From: Kurthia massiliensis
GTDB lineage: Bacteria > Bacillota > Bacilli > Bacillales_A > Planococcaceae
Direction of reading: 5' to 3'
Length of the DNA stretch: 64,000 nt
Assembly (NCBI RefSeq): GCF_000285555.1
Contig: NZ_HE610996.1
Coordinates: 239,052-303,051, forward strand
The translations under genes and the position numbers were made by a program. Under the pieces are notes generated by a model that was not told the origin of the DNA, did not search any database, and worked only from the letters and a program-made list of their open reading frames with translations. Positions 1 to 8,533 of this stretch are shown here, piece after piece. Within the stretch, counting starts at the first letter, position 1, and each line of letters opens with the position of its first letter.

Positions 1-263
1 GCGATAACGTTTAAGTCACGGTTCGCAAGTTTAAGTCCTTGTGCGATTGGTAACGCACGACCGTGAATACCGTGTAAGCCGTAAGCATTAATATAGCCTG
101 ATAGACGACCTGAGCAACCGATACCTGATACGACCGCAAGTTCATGCGGTTGTAGTTCTAAGTTTGCTGCTGCACGTTGAATCGATGCTTGTACCGAGAA
201 ATCACCGCACCCTGGACACCAGTTTGGTTTAATTGTATTACGGAAATCTTTAAATGTTACCAT
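1..263 (-). CDS. korB: 2-oxoacid:ferredoxin oxidoreductase beta subunit (partial)
   Basis: This is the N-terminal part of the thiamine-diphosphate-binding beta subunit of a 2-oxoacid (probably 2-oxoglutarate) ferredoxin oxidoreductase, which decarboxylates the 2-oxoacid to acyl-CoA and passes electrons to ferredoxin. About 87 residues are visible from ATG at 261-263, beginning MVTFKDFRNT, and the gene runs off the left edge. The WCPGCGDFS segment and the later SGIGCSGR segment are typical of KorB and PorB beta subunits. The start lies inside the end of korA (14-bp overlap), so the two are translationally coupled. Substrate specificity cannot be read from this fragment. Confidence 0.9.
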   Translation of the reverse strand, partial: MVTFKDFRNTIKPNWCPGCGDFSVQASIQRAAANLELQPHELAVVSGIGCSGRLSGYINAYGLHGIHGRALPIAQGLKLANRDLNVI

Positions 264-2010
264 CTGTTAGCAACTCCTTTACGCGACCTAACAGTTCGTT
301 CGGTAAGAATGGTGTACCATCATATTTTGTTAGGCTCACAATTTTGTCGTGGATACCCATGTTCATTTTCATAATGCTCGCAAGTTGACCTGTCGCATTG
401 TTTTCAACGACAACAACCTTTTTCGCTTTGTCAGTTAATGCTTTTAGTTCTTCCACTGGGAATGGGTGAATTAAACGAATGTGGGCATGGTTCGCACGAA
501 TGCCTTGTTCGTCTAATACTGGACGAATTTCTTCAATCGCCCCACGTGTCGAACCGAAACCGACGATTAATACGTCTGCTTCGTCATTTGGCGCATCTGT
601 GTAAACAGGTGTTTCAAATTCGACGTAGTTTAATTTACGGAAACGTTTGTCCATTTGCGCTAAGCGATTTGCTGGCGCTTCAGAAGGTGTACCGATTTCA
701 GAGTGTTCAACACCTGTTACGTGGTGAATACCGTATTGTTGACCTGGTACGACACGTGGTGATACACCGTCTTCTGTTACTTCATAACGTTTGAAGTATG
801 CTTTTTCTTCAAGCTCAGGAAGTTCTCCTAAGTTTAATTTACCGCGTTTAATTGATACTTTGCTGTAATCAAATGGTTCTACTGTTTGCTTACCAAGTGA
901 TAGTTGTAAGTCAGATAGTAAAATAACCGGTAATTGTAATTGATCAGCGATGTTAAACGCTTGAATTGTATCGTAAAATGCTTCTTCACCTGTAGATGGT
1001 GCGATAATTACTTTCGGAATTTCACCATGTGTACCGTAAAGCATTGCGAATAAATCTGATTGTTCTTGTTTTGTTGGTAAACCAGTTGATGGGCCACCAC
1101 GTTGCGTATCAACGACAACGAGTGGTGTTTCTGTCATACCAGCTAAACCAAGACCTTCCATCATTAGTGACAAACCAGGACCAGCTGATGCCGTAAATGC
1201 ACGTGCACCACCGTATGAAGCACCGATTGCCATTGTGACAGCTGCGATTTCGTCTTCTGTTTGAACAACGACGCCGCCGACTTTTGGCATTTTTTTCGTT
1301 AAGTACTCCATAATTTCTGAAGCAGGTGTAATTGGGTAAGCACTCATCACACGAGAGCCTGCCGCAAGTGCACCTAATGCAATCGCTTCATTACCGATCA
1401 TGAATAAACGATGTTTACCATCGCCTGCTGCAAGCTCGAATTGCCCTTCTTCTTTGCCAGCTTCCGCTAATAAATCGTGCATGATTTTGTGCCCTTGTGC
1501 GATTGCTTCCATGTTGTTAGCAACGACTTCTTCACCTTTACGGCCAAAGATTTCGTCGACAACGCTTTGGAATACTGTATCTTCTAAGTTCATTAATGCA
1601 GCTGTCGCACCGATTGCGACCATGTTTTTCATTAATGTTGTACCTAGTTCTTTTGCTGTTGCTGTGAAAGGTACGATATACATCGTTGCTTCACAGTCTT
1701 CCGGTTTTACCGGTTTGAATTTTGCATCGGCTAAAATGACGCCATCTGCATGTAATTCTTTATAGTTAACGTCGATTGTTTCTTGGTCAAATGCAACAAG
1801 AATATCGTTATCGTCTGGAATCGTATGCACCGCAGTTGTGCGTACGTTAATTTTATTGTTCGTATGGCCACCTTTAATACGAGAAGAGAAATGACGGTAA
1901 CCGTATAGGTGATAACCTAGACGATTCATCGCTGTTGAGAAAATCTCACCAGTTGATTCGATCCCTTCCCCTTGTTGCCCACCGACTTTCCATGAAAGTT
2001 GATGTAACAT
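250..2010 (-). CDS. korA: 2-oxoacid:ferredoxin oxidoreductase alpha subunit (gamma-alpha fusion)
   Basis: This 586-residue subunit pairs with KorB to oxidise a 2-oxoacid, most likely 2-oxoglutarate, to the acyl-CoA with ferredoxin as acceptor. Residues 1 to about 180 match the gamma domain (WKVGGQQGEGIESTGEIF), followed by the alpha pyrimidine-binding domain with SAYPITPASEIMEYL and the EDEIAAVTMAIGASYGGARA segment around residues 220-265. The C-terminal part carries a transketolase-C-like domain. This fused architecture is the usual two-subunit KorAB form in aerobic Firmicutes and actinobacteria. ATG at 2010 has an AAGGAGATG ribosome-binding site. In bacilli such as B. halodurans korAB also sits near ymdB; spoVS, normally between them, is absent here. 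Confidence 0.93.
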   Translation of the reverse strand: MLHQLSWKVGGQQGEGIESTGEIFSTAMNRLGYHLYGYRHFSSRIKGGHTNNKINVRTTAVHTIPDDNDILVAFDQETIDVNYKELHADGVILADAKFKPVKPEDCEATMYIVPFTATAKELGTTLMKNMVAIGATAALMNLEDTVFQSVVDEIFGRKGEEVVANNMEAIAQGHKIMHDLLAEAGKEEGQFELAAGDGKHRLFMIGNEAIALGALAAGSRVMSAYPITPASEIMEYLTKKMPKVGGVVVQTEDEIAAVTMAIGASYGGARAFTASAGPGLSLMMEGLGLAGMTETPLVVVDTQRGGPSTGLPTKQEQSDLFAMLYGTHGEIPKVIIAPSTGEEAFYDTIQAFNIADQLQLPVILLSDLQLSLGKQTVEPFDYSKVSIKRGKLNLGELPELEEKAYFKRYEVTEDGVSPRVVPGQQYGIHHVTGVEHSEIGTPSEAPANRLAQMDKRFRKLNYVEFETPVYTDAPNDEADVLIVGFGSTRGAIEEIRPVLDEQGIRANHAHIRLIHPFPVEELKALTDKAKKVVVVENNATGQLASIMKMNMGIHDKIVSLTKYDGTPFLPNELLGRVKELLTDGNI

Positions 2011-2289
2011 GATTAAACATCTCCTTAAAGCAGGGTATTTTATATATTTTTGTCCTTCATAAGTTTATCACGAAGCTACTTTAGAAACTATTGTAAATCA
2101 TTGAAATCAGCGAATTTCAGACCTTTGACGGAAAATTTAGGATTGAATATCGAAATAAAACTTAATATTCTAACTTTTTATGCTTTTTATGTGTTTAAAA
2201 ATGCTAAAAAGGGAATTATAGAAACTAAACAAAGGATGTGAAAAGAAGAAGTTGGATAGGATATACATGAAAACAACTTATGAATCGAG
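2011..2289. other. Divergent intergenic region between korA and a small plus-strand gene
   Basis: This AT-rich stretch of about 280 bp separates korA (leftward) from the 82-residue plus-strand gene. It must hold the korA promoter; TATA-rich sequence at about 2040-2050 is a plausible minus-strand -10, but no good -35 is visible. On the plus strand a TTGACG at about 2126 is followed 17 bases later by TATCGA, a weak promoter candidate. An 8-codon ORF, ATG at 2267 to TGA at 2291-2293, overlaps the GTG start of the next gene. I see no RNA gene or conserved riboswitch here. Confidence 0.4.
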
Positions 2290-2538
2290 GTGAAAGCTAT
2301 TGCGAGCGTCGCAATAGCACCAGTTATGATGAAACTTTTATGGATTCCGATTACAATGTTTGTTGTCTCATTAACTGCTTATATGGTCGCAACGTGGAGC
2401 CCAGATAACGCTTATGCACTGCGCATCTTCATTGGTCAAGGGGTTATGCTTCCATTCTTCTTCTTCGTATTATTGTTCCTATGGAGATTCAATATACTGT
2501 TCAAACGTCCTAAAACAAAACGCCCTGCAGTATCTTAA
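2290..2538 (+). CDS. Small two-TM membrane protein, unknown function
   Basis: The product is an 82-residue hypothetical membrane protein, and the only convincing plus-strand gene in the window. It has two hydrophobic segments, at about residues 15-35 (LLWIPITMFVVSLTAYMV) and 45-67 (IFIGQGVMLPFFFFVLLFLW), and a basic tail KRPKTKRPAVS. I do not recognise the family. The GTG at 2290 shares bases with the TGA of an upstream 8-codon ORF (ATG 2267), suggesting translational coupling. A later ATG near 2326 is an alternative start but has no clear ribosome-binding site. It lies where spoVS is expected between ymdB and korA but bears no resemblance to SpoVS. A strong hairpin follows the stop, which supports it as a real transcription unit. 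Confidence 0.5.
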   Translation: MKAIASVAIAPVMMKLLWIPITMFVVSLTAYMVATWSPDNAYALRIFIGQGVMLPFFFFVLLFLWRFNILFKRPKTKRPAVS

Positions 2539-2541
2539 GGC

Positions 2542-2582
2542 AAAAAAAGAGGCTCGTTCCGATATGGAACGGCCTCTTTTTT
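2542..2582. terminator. Bidirectional terminator between the small membrane gene and ymdB
   Basis: A long GC-rich stem with one bulged base (AGAGGC..CGTTCC / GGAACGGCCTCT) is flanked by an A-run on the left and a T-run on the right, so it can terminate both the plus-strand gene and minus-strand ymdB. Confidence 0.85.
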
Positions 2583-2590
2583 ATCGACAA

Positions 2591-3388
2591 TTATCCTTTG
2601 AATGGATTGTCTGGATTAATGTAAATGCGTTCAAATTGTAACGCTTTACCTGTTTGATCGTCTAATTCAACGAAGAAACCGCTTAGTACAGCGTCGCCTT
2701 TCAACGGTACTTCAAAGCGTACTGGCATATTTGTTTGGAAACGATATAAAACGCTCTCTTTTTTCATGCCTAATACTTCGTTGTAAGGGCCTGTCATACC
2801 GACATCCGTAATATAAGCTGTGCCACCTGGTAAAATGCGTGCGTCTGCTGTTTGCACGTGTGTATGCGTACCGACCACACAAGATGCTTCTCCTGCTAAA
2901 TGCCAACCGAGTGCAATTTTTTCACTCGTTGTTTCTGCATGAAAATCGACGAATACAAGTGGTGAAATTTCTTTCGCTTCTGCCACTAATTGTTTGCCGA
3001 CTTTAAATGGATCGTCATGTGCTGGTAAAAATACACGGCCGTGTAAATTGATCACTGATAACGTTTTACCGTTTTTCTCTACTGTTGTCATCCCTTTACC
3101 TGGTGCTTCTTCAGAGAAGTTTGCAGGGCGCACTAAGTAGTCTGCATCATCAATAAAATCGAAAATTTCGCGTTGATCCCACGTATGGTTACCCATCGTC
3201 ATCACATCGACACCCATCATTAATAAATCTTGATAAATGCGACGTGTTAAACCGCGTCCTTTCGCTGCGTTTTCTGCATTCGCAATAACGACGTCAATGT
3301 CGTATTTACGTTTTAATTTTGGTAAATAGTGCGCTACTGCATCTAAACCGATATCTCCTACGATGTCACCGATAAATAAAACTTTCAT
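2591..3388 (-). CDS. ymdB: YmdB metallophosphatase (2',3'-cyclic-nucleotide phosphodiesterase)
   Basis: This 265-residue binuclear-metal phosphoesterase matches the YmdB/TIGR00282 family, which hydrolyses 2',3'-cAMP and in B. subtilis affects RNA turnover, biofilm and motility decisions. Metal-binding motifs are visible in order: FIGDIVGDIG at the N-terminus, NAENAAKGRG near residue 40, MGNHTWDQREI near residue 68, and the late VDFHAETTSEK and GTHTHVQTAD motifs. Length equals the B. subtilis protein (264). ATG at 3388 follows an AAGGAG site. It is downstream of rny, as in Bacillus, although a hairpin terminator lies between them. Confidence 0.95.
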   Translation of the reverse strand: MKVLFIGDIVGDIGLDAVAHYLPKLKRKYDIDVVIANAENAAKGRGLTRRIYQDLLMMGVDVMTMGNHTWDQREIFDFIDDADYLVRPANFSEEAPGKGMTTVEKNGKTLSVINLHGRVFLPAHDDPFKVGKQLVAEAKEISPLVFVDFHAETTSEKIALGWHLAGEASCVVGTHTHVQTADARILPGGTAYITDVGMTGPYNEVLGMKKESVLYRFQTNMPVRFEVPLKGDAVLSGFFVELDDQTGKALQFERIYINPDNPFKG

Positions 3389-3455
3389 TATATATGCTCC
3401 TTATATTACAAGTTACGTTTACTTTACCACACTTCACGTCATTTAAGTAGCGCAC

Positions 3456-3493
3456 GAAAAAAAGAGGCCGCGCACGAAGCGACGACCTCTTTC
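3456..3493 (-). terminator. rny terminator
   Basis: Immediately after the rny stop, the minus strand reads AAAGAGG..CGC, a short TTCG-containing loop, GCG..CCTCTTT and then a T-run, a classic intrinsic terminator between rny and ymdB. Confidence 0.85.
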
Positions 3494-3495
3494 AT

Positions 3496-5052
3496 TTATT
3501 TCGCGTATTCGACAGCGCGTGTTTCGCGGATTACCGTTACTTTAATATGTCCTGGGTAATCAAGTTCATCTTCAATACGTTTGCGAATATCTCTCGCTAA
3601 ACGGTGTGAAGCTAAATCATCGACAGCGTCCGGACGAACGATAATACGGATTTCACGACCTGCTTGAATTGCGTATGATTTTTCGACACCTTCATAAGAC
3701 TCTGAAATTTCTTCCAGTTTTTCAAGGCGACGAATATAATTTTCTAACGTTTCACTACGAGCACCTGGACGTGCAGCTGATAATGCATCGGCTGCAGCAA
3801 CAAGTACAGCAATAACAGACGTTGCTTCTGTGTCACCGTGGTGAGAAGCGATACTGTTAATAACAACTGGATGCTCTTTATATTTCGTTGCAAGTTCAAC
3901 ACCAATTTCAACGTGTGAGCCTTCAACTTCGTGGTCAATTGCTTTACCGATATCGTGTAGAAGACCTGCACGTTTTGCGAGCATGACATCTTCTCCAAGT
4001 TCAGCAGCAAGTAAGCCTGTTAAGTGTGCGACTTCGATTGAGTGCTTTAAGACGTTTTGGCCATAACTTGTACGATATTTCATACGACCTAAAATTTTCA
4101 TTAAGTCTGGGTGTAGATTGTGAATACCAAGCTCGAACGTCGTTTGTTCACCTGTTTCGCGAATTTGCTCATCGATTTCACGACGAGATTTTTCGACCAT
4201 TTCTTCAATACGTGCTGGGTGAATACGGCCATCTTGTACTAATTTTTCAAGTGCAAGACGTGCTGTTTCACGACGGATTGGATCAAAACCAGATAAAATA
4301 ACGGCTTCTGGCGTATCATCGATAATTAAATCGATACCAGTAAGTGTTTCGAGTGTTCGGATATTACGACCTTCACGACCGATAATACGACCTTTCATTT
4401 CGTCGTTCGGTAAGTTCACGACAGAAACAGTCGTTTCAGCCACGTGGTCAGCAGCAAAGCGTTGAATTGCTAATGATAAAATTTCGCGTGCTTTTTTATC
4501 AGCCGTTTCTTTCGCGCCTTGTTCAGCTTCTTTCGTCATGACGGCGATATCAGTCGTCAATTCAGTTTCAACGTCTTTTAGAATAATGTCTTTTGCTTCA
4601 TCACGCGTTAAAGCTGAAATGCGTTCAAGTTCCGTGCTTTGTTTAGCAACAAGCTCTTCCACTTTGCTTTCCATCTGTTCAATATGCTGTTGTCTTTCAG
4701 CTAGAGACGCTTCTTTGCGTTCTAAAGCCGTTTCCCGATTATTCAGAGATTCATCCTTACGATCTAAGTTTTCTTCACGCATTAACAAGCGATTTTCTTG
4801 TTTTTGTAATTCAGAACGACGATCACGGATTTCATTTTCTGCTTCTGTTCGAAGTTTGTGAGTTTCATCTTTTGCTTCTAACAGTGCTTCTTTCTTCAGT
4901 GCTTCCGCTTCTCTCTTACCATCTTCGATAATCATTTCTGCGGAGCTCTTAGCACCTGACACTTTTGAATCATTCACTTTTTTCATGGCGAAATAGATAA
5001 CAGCGGCACCGACGATGAGTCCAAGCAAAGCGGAGATTATGATTTCCATCAT
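3496..5052 (-). CDS. rny: Ribonuclease Y
   Basis: This 518-residue membrane-anchored endoribonuclease initiates mRNA decay and is a partner of the Firmicute RNA degradosome. One N-terminal TM helix (about residues 4-23) is followed by a long charged coiled coil (about 35-200). A KH domain with [12 protein letters not shown] comes next, then an HD domain with [13 protein letters not shown] as the metal-binding signature. B. subtilis Rny is 520 residues. ATG at 5052 sits seven bases after AGGAGG; a second in-frame ATG follows directly. The gene is separated from recA by about 290 bp. Confidence 0.97.
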   Translation of the reverse strand: MMEIIISALLGLIVGAAVIYFAMKKVNDSKVSGAKSSAEMIIEDGKREAEALKKEALLEAKDETHKLRTEAENEIRDRRSELQKQENRLLMREENLDRKDESLNNRETALERKEASLAERQQHIEQMESKVEELVAKQSTELERISALTRDEAKDIILKDVETELTTDIAVMTKEAEQGAKETADKKAREILSLAIQRFAADHVAETTVSVVNLPNDEMKGRIIGREGRNIRTLETLTGIDLIIDDTPEAVILSGFDPIRRETARLALEKLVQDGRIHPARIEEMVEKSRREIDEQIRETGEQTTFELGIHNLHPDLMKILGRMKYRTSYGQNVLKHSIEVAHLTGLLAAELGEDVMLAKRAGLLHDIGKAIDHEVEGSHVEIGVELATKYKEHPVVINSIASHHGDTEATSVIAVLVAAADALSAARPGARSETLENYIRRLEKLEEISESYEGVEKSYAIQAGREIRIIVRPDAVDDLASHRLARDIRKRIEDELDYPGHIKVTVIRETRAVEYAK

Positions 5053-5339
5053 TCGAACACCTCCTCTTGCTATTTTAAAAAAACATTTTCAGTCGGCTAT
5101 ACATTACATTGTGCAATATACTGCCTATTTCATTTCAGTTGAGAAATAATACAATTTCATTGTATAGATGAAAAAAAGGACTGTCAAGGATTCACAGTAT
5201 TTGGATATTCTTTTCTTTCTGTTCGATAACTATTTTTTTATCATAAAAACCAAATGACTTTTTGCTTATTTTTCCATAAAGAGAGAGCTGCCCTATAAGT
5301 TTTACCTTACAGGACAGCTCTACTCATAAATTTGCCAAA
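5053..5339. other. recA-rny intergenic region
   Basis: This region of about 287 bp is AT-rich. It holds the recA terminator hairpin (5284-5321) and must contain the rny promoter on the minus strand. In B. subtilis pbpX lies between recA and rny; nothing coding is seen here. No RNA gene is apparent. Confidence 0.45.
5284..5321 (-). terminator. recA terminator
   Basis: A long inverted repeat (AGAGCTGTCCTGTAAG with CTTATAGGGCAGCTCT on the minus strand) lies just after recA. The T-tract is interrupted, so it is an imperfect but likely terminator. Confidence 0.7.
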
Positions 5340-6407
5340 TTATGCTTTGTCTAGGCCTAATTCTGCTGCTAATTCTGGATCCATTTTTTCGTCTTCCTCT
5401 TCAGCAACTTCAAATTCATCCCCTGCAATACCTGCTGCAGCGCGGATTTTTTGTGCGATTTCTTCACAAATTTTAGGGTTATCTAGTAAGAATTGTTTCG
5501 CATTTTCACGGCCTTGACCTAAACGTTCATCGCCATAAGCGAACCAAGAACCTGATTTTTGGACGATTTCTTTTTCTACACCAAGGTCGACAACTTCACC
5601 GACGTAAGAAATACCTTGACCGTACATAATATCAACTTCTGCTACTTTAAATGGTGGTGCCACTTTGTTTTTCACGACTTTGATTTTCGTACGGTTACCG
5701 ACCATTTCACTACCTTGTTTAATTGTTTCAGCACGGCGTACTTCTAAACGGATTGAAGAGTAGAATTTTAACGCACGGCCACCTGTTGTTGTTTCAGGGT
5801 TACCGAACATTACACCGATTTTTTCACGAATTTGGTTAATGAAAATAGCGATACAGTTTGATTTATTAATGATACCAGAAAGTTTACGTAATGCTTGAGA
5901 CATTAAACGAGCTTGAAGACCCATATGAGAGTCACCCATTTCGCCTTCGATTTCGGCTTTCGGTACTAATGCTGCTACTGAGTCAATGATGATAATGTCG
6001 ATGGCACCACTACGTACTAATGCTTCAGCGATTTCAAGTGCTTGTTCACCTGTATCTGGTTGAGATAGTAGTAATTCATCAATATTAACACCTAATTTTT
6101 GTGCGTATGCTGGATCAAGCGCATGCTCTGCATCGATAAACGCTGCTTGGCCACCATTTTTTTGTACTTCTGCGATTGCATGTAGTGCAACGGTTGTTTT
6201 ACCTGAAGACTCTGGACCATATACTTCAATAATACGGCCTTTCGGATAACCGCCTACTCCAAGTGCCATATCAAGTGTTAAAGAACCACTTGAAGACGTT
6301 GATACTTTGCGATCCGCTTGTTCTCCTAATTTCATTACTGAACCTTTACCAAATTGTTTTTCAATTTGTTTTAATGCCATATCTAAGGCCGCTTTACGAT
6401 CGTTCAA
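5340..6407 (-). CDS. recA: RecA recombinase
   Basis: RecA is the DNA strand-exchange ATPase and the co-protease that induces LexA self-cleavage. The Walker [10 protein letters not shown] lies at residues 64-72, followed by [14 protein letters not shown], the Walker [17 protein letters not shown], and loop 2 [25 protein letters not shown]. The acidic C-terminal tail is normal. I place the start at the TTG at 6405-6407 because AAGGAGG lies seven bases upstream and this gives [10 protein letters not shown], the usual N-terminus (355 residues). An in-frame ATG at 6470 would put the ORF start inside the promoter and is rejected. A sigma-A promoter and a LexA-like box lie directly upstream. Confidence 0.97.
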   Translation of the reverse strand: MNDRKAALDMALKQIEKQFGKGSVMKLGEQADRKVSTSSSGSLTLDMALGVGGYPKGRIIEVYGPESSGKTTVALHAIAEVQKNGGQAAFIDAEHALDPAYAQKLGVNIDELLLSQPDTGEQALEIAEALVRSGAIDIIIIDSVAALVPKAEIEGEMGDSHMGLQARLMSQALRKLSGIINKSNCIAIFINQIREKIGVMFGNPETTTGGRALKFYSSIRLEVRRAETIKQGSEMVGNRTKIKVVKNKVAPPFKVAEVDIMYGQGISYVGEVVDLGVEKEIVQKSGSWFAYGDERLGQGRENAKQFLLDNPKICEEIAQKIRAAAGIAGDEFEVAEEEDEKMDPELAAELGLDKA

Positions 6408-6449
6408 TGTATTTCCTCCTTCATTACACTCACTGTTGTGTCTATAAAT

Positions 6450-6478
6450 ACTATACTGCAAATCAGACAATTTCTCAA
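6450..6478 (-). promoter_or_regulatory. recA sigma-A promoter
   Basis: On the minus strand, -35 TTGAGA (6473-6478) and -10 TATAGT (6450-6455) are separated by exactly 17 bases and lie about 45 bases upstream of the recA TTG start. Confidence 0.75.
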
Positions 6479-6479
6479 G

Positions 6480-6510
6480 AAAAAAGCGAACATTTATTCG
6501 CTTTTTTTTC
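6480..6510 (-). terminator. cinA terminator
   Basis: The minus strand reads an A-run, GCGAA, a short loop, TTCGC and a T-run, a compact intrinsic hairpin between cinA and recA that coincides with the LexA-like box. Confidence 0.6.
6487..6500. promoter_or_regulatory. Candidate LexA (SOS) box upstream of recA
   Basis: The 14-mer CGAACATTTATTCG matches the Bacillus LexA/DinR consensus CGAACRNRYGTTCG at 12 of 14 positions. It sits about 9 bp upstream of the recA -35, the position expected for SOS control. It is also the stem of the cinA terminator hairpin, so the match could partly reflect that role. Confidence 0.5.
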
Positions 6511-6567
6511 TACTGTTCTGTAATTATAGGGTCTTTTTCATCGAGATTCAAACGAAACGACCTCGTT

Positions 6568-7830
6568 TTAACCGTTATTTTTCAATTTCTCATATCCACA
6601 TTCATCGAGTAATTGAATGATGCGATAGAGCGCATTTTTAACGGTAATAAGACGGTTTACGTTACGTTTTTTTCCTAAGTTCAGTTCATATGAACGTACA
6701 TGTTCATGAAATTTAATACCGATCCAAATCGTACCTGCCGGACTACCATCGTGTGCATCCGGCCCAGCTGCACCTGTTAAGCCAACGCCAATATCTGCCT
6801 CATATTTCTCCGCAACAGCAATCGCCATCGCTTCTGCACATTCTTTGCTGACGACTGTATATTTATCTAAATACGCACGATCAATGCCGAGTTGTTTTAC
6901 TTTCATATGTTCGTTATAGACGACAGCGCCTCCTTGTAATGCTGCACCGACACCGCTATTTTTCGCAAGCTCTGCCATAAATAGCCCTGCCGTTAGACTT
7001 TCTGCTGCCGCAATCGTTAATTCATTGTCGATTAACATACGTGTTAACTTAGAAGAAAGGGAGTCATCGTTCGTGCCGTAACAATATTTCCCGACGCGCG
7101 ATAAAATATCTTCTATTACCGATTGCATCAGTGCTTTTGCCGCCGCTTCGTCGTGTGCTTGTGCTGTAATACGTAATGTCACTTCACCGTCTCCTGCCAG
7201 TGGTGCGACAGTCGGATTCGTCAAATCTAGCAAATCTTCCACTTCTACTTCAAGCGCTGACTCACCGATACCGTAAAAACGTAACACGTGAGAAATAATT
7301 TGCGCGCCTTCTGTAACAAGTGACGCTAAGCGCGGTTTCGCTTCATATTGAAACATCGGTTCTAACTCGCTCGGTGGACCTGGTAATAAAATGTAGTGAC
7401 GACCATCTTTTTCATAAAACATCCCTGGCGCCATTCCGTGATGATTCGGTAAAACGTCACAACCCGCTAACACGAGCGCTTGTTTTTTATTGTTTTCTGT
7501 CATCGGACGATTACGACGTGCAAAAAATGATTCGATACTATCTATCGCAATGGCATCGTATTCTAATGGAACGCCTAAATGATTCGCAATCGTTTCTTTC
7601 GTTAAATCATCTTTCGTTGGTCCTAAACCACCGCTAAATATAATTAAATCGGCGCGTGACTCTGCAATGCGAATCGCTTCTAATAAACGACCTACGTTGT
7701 CCCCTACAACGGTATGGTGGTAAATAGAAATGCCAAGCTCCGATAGCTGGCTTGAAATAAATCGTGCATTCGTATTATTAATTTGGCCGAGTAATAACTC
7801 AGACCCTACTGCTATAATTTCTGCGTTCAT
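6568..7830 (-). CDS. cinA: CinA family nicotinamide-nucleotide amidase
   Basis: This 420-residue two-domain protein has an N-terminal MoaB/MogA-like COG1058 domain (about 1-170, with EIIAVGSELLLGQINNTNA and FSGGLGPTKDDLTKE). The C-terminal PncC-type deamidase domain (about 260-410) has AAAESLTAGL and GLTGAAGPDAHDG. The family cleaves the amide of NMN or related pyridine nucleotides in salvage and is linked to competence in some species. ATG at 7830 is preceded by a GGGGG-type ribosome-binding site. The order pgsA-cinA-recA is conserved in Bacillales. Confidence 0.94.
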   Translation of the reverse strand: MNAEIIAVGSELLLGQINNTNARFISSQLSELGISIYHHTVVGDNVGRLLEAIRIAESRADLIIFSGGLGPTKDDLTKETIANHLGVPLEYDAIAIDSIESFFARRNRPMTENNKKQALVLAGCDVLPNHHGMAPGMFYEKDGRHYILLPGPPSELEPMFQYEAKPRLASLVTEGAQIISHVLRFYGIGESALEVEVEDLLDLTNPTVAPLAGDGEVTLRITAQAHDEAAAKALMQSVIEDILSRVGKYCYGTNDDSLSSKLTRMLIDNELTIAAAESLTAGLFMAELAKNSGVGAALQGGAVVYNEHMKVKQLGIDRAYLDKYTVVSKECAEAMAIAVAEKYEADIGVGLTGAAGPDAHDGSPAGTIWIGIKFHEHVRSYELNLGKKRNVNRLITVKNALYRIIQLLDECGYEKLKNNG

Positions 7831-7850
7831 ACTTTTCCCCCTAATAAAAA

Positions 7851-7883
7851 AATACTTCCTATACGTATTGTATAGGAAGTATT
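7851..7883 (-). terminator. pgsA terminator
   Basis: A perfect 14-bp inverted repeat (AATACTTCCTATAC with GTATAGGAAGTATT) with a tiny loop is followed by a T-run on the minus strand, between pgsA and cinA. Confidence 0.88.
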
Positions 7884-7900
7884 CAACAAATGGGCATATT

Positions 7901-8479
7901 TTACATCGAATCTAATAATAGACGACGGTTTTTCCAGAAATAATCTAAACCTGATAGTAATGTAAAGAAGAACGCCACATATAACATAATTTGATCAAAT
8001 GGAATGTTCCACATTTCAAAAATAATATTGTGTAATAGTAAGAACGACAATGCGACCATTTGTGACCATGTTTTTAATTTCCCAAGGTTACTTGCCGCAA
8101 TAATCACATTTTGTTCAGCACCGATTGAACGTAAACCTGTTACGGCAAATTCACGTGCTACAATGACGATAATCACCCATGCAGGTGCTACTCCCCATTG
8201 AACTAAAATGATAAATGCTGCTGTTACTAACAATTTATCTGCTAGTGGATCAAGGAATTTCCCCATGTTTGTCACTAAATTATACTTACGTGCTAAATGA
8301 CCATCAAAGAAGTCTGTAATAGATGCAATGATGAAAACAATGGCACCTACTAAATGTTCGATTGGCATCGTTGCGCCTAATAGCTCAATGTTACCCCAAC
8401 CGAAGTTTACAACCATTAAAATAACGAAAATCGGAATCATGACAACACGAGAAACAGTTATTTTGTTTGGTAAATTCAT
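7901..8479 (-). CDS. pgsA: CDP-diacylglycerol-glycerol-3-phosphate 3-phosphatidyltransferase
   Basis: PgsA makes phosphatidylglycerol phosphate from CDP-diacylglycerol, the committed step to phosphatidylglycerol and cardiolipin in the membrane. The CDP-alcohol phosphotransferase signature runs from SITDFFDGHLARKYN to GKFLDPLADKLL (D..DG..AR...G...D...D), and several TM helices follow. I start at ATG 8479 (MNLPNKITVSR, 192 residues), which has a GGGTGA site upstream. The GTG at 8488 would overlap that site. Length and N-terminus match B. subtilis PgsA. Confidence 0.95.
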   Translation of the reverse strand: MNLPNKITVSRVVMIPIFVILMVVNFGWGNIELLGATMPIEHLVGAIVFIIASITDFFDGHLARKYNLVTNMGKFLDPLADKLLVTAAFIILVQWGVAPAWVIIVIVAREFAVTGLRSIGAEQNVIIAASNLGKLKTWSQMVALSFLLLHNIIFEMWNIPFDQIMLYVAFFFTLLSGLDYFWKNRRLLLDSM

Positions 8480-8533
8480 TTTGTTCACCCTTTTTCAAAG
8501 AAAATAGCCATCAAAAGATGACTATCCTCTGAA

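Noticed and set aside
2050-2241. 63-residue plus-strand ORF in the korA upstream region
   Set aside because: It is AT-rich, has no ribosome-binding site and overlaps the expected korA promoter.
6408-6470. In-frame N-terminal extension of recA to ATG 6470
   Set aside because: It covers the promoter -10 and the ribosome-binding site; the TTG at 6407 gives the conserved N-terminus.
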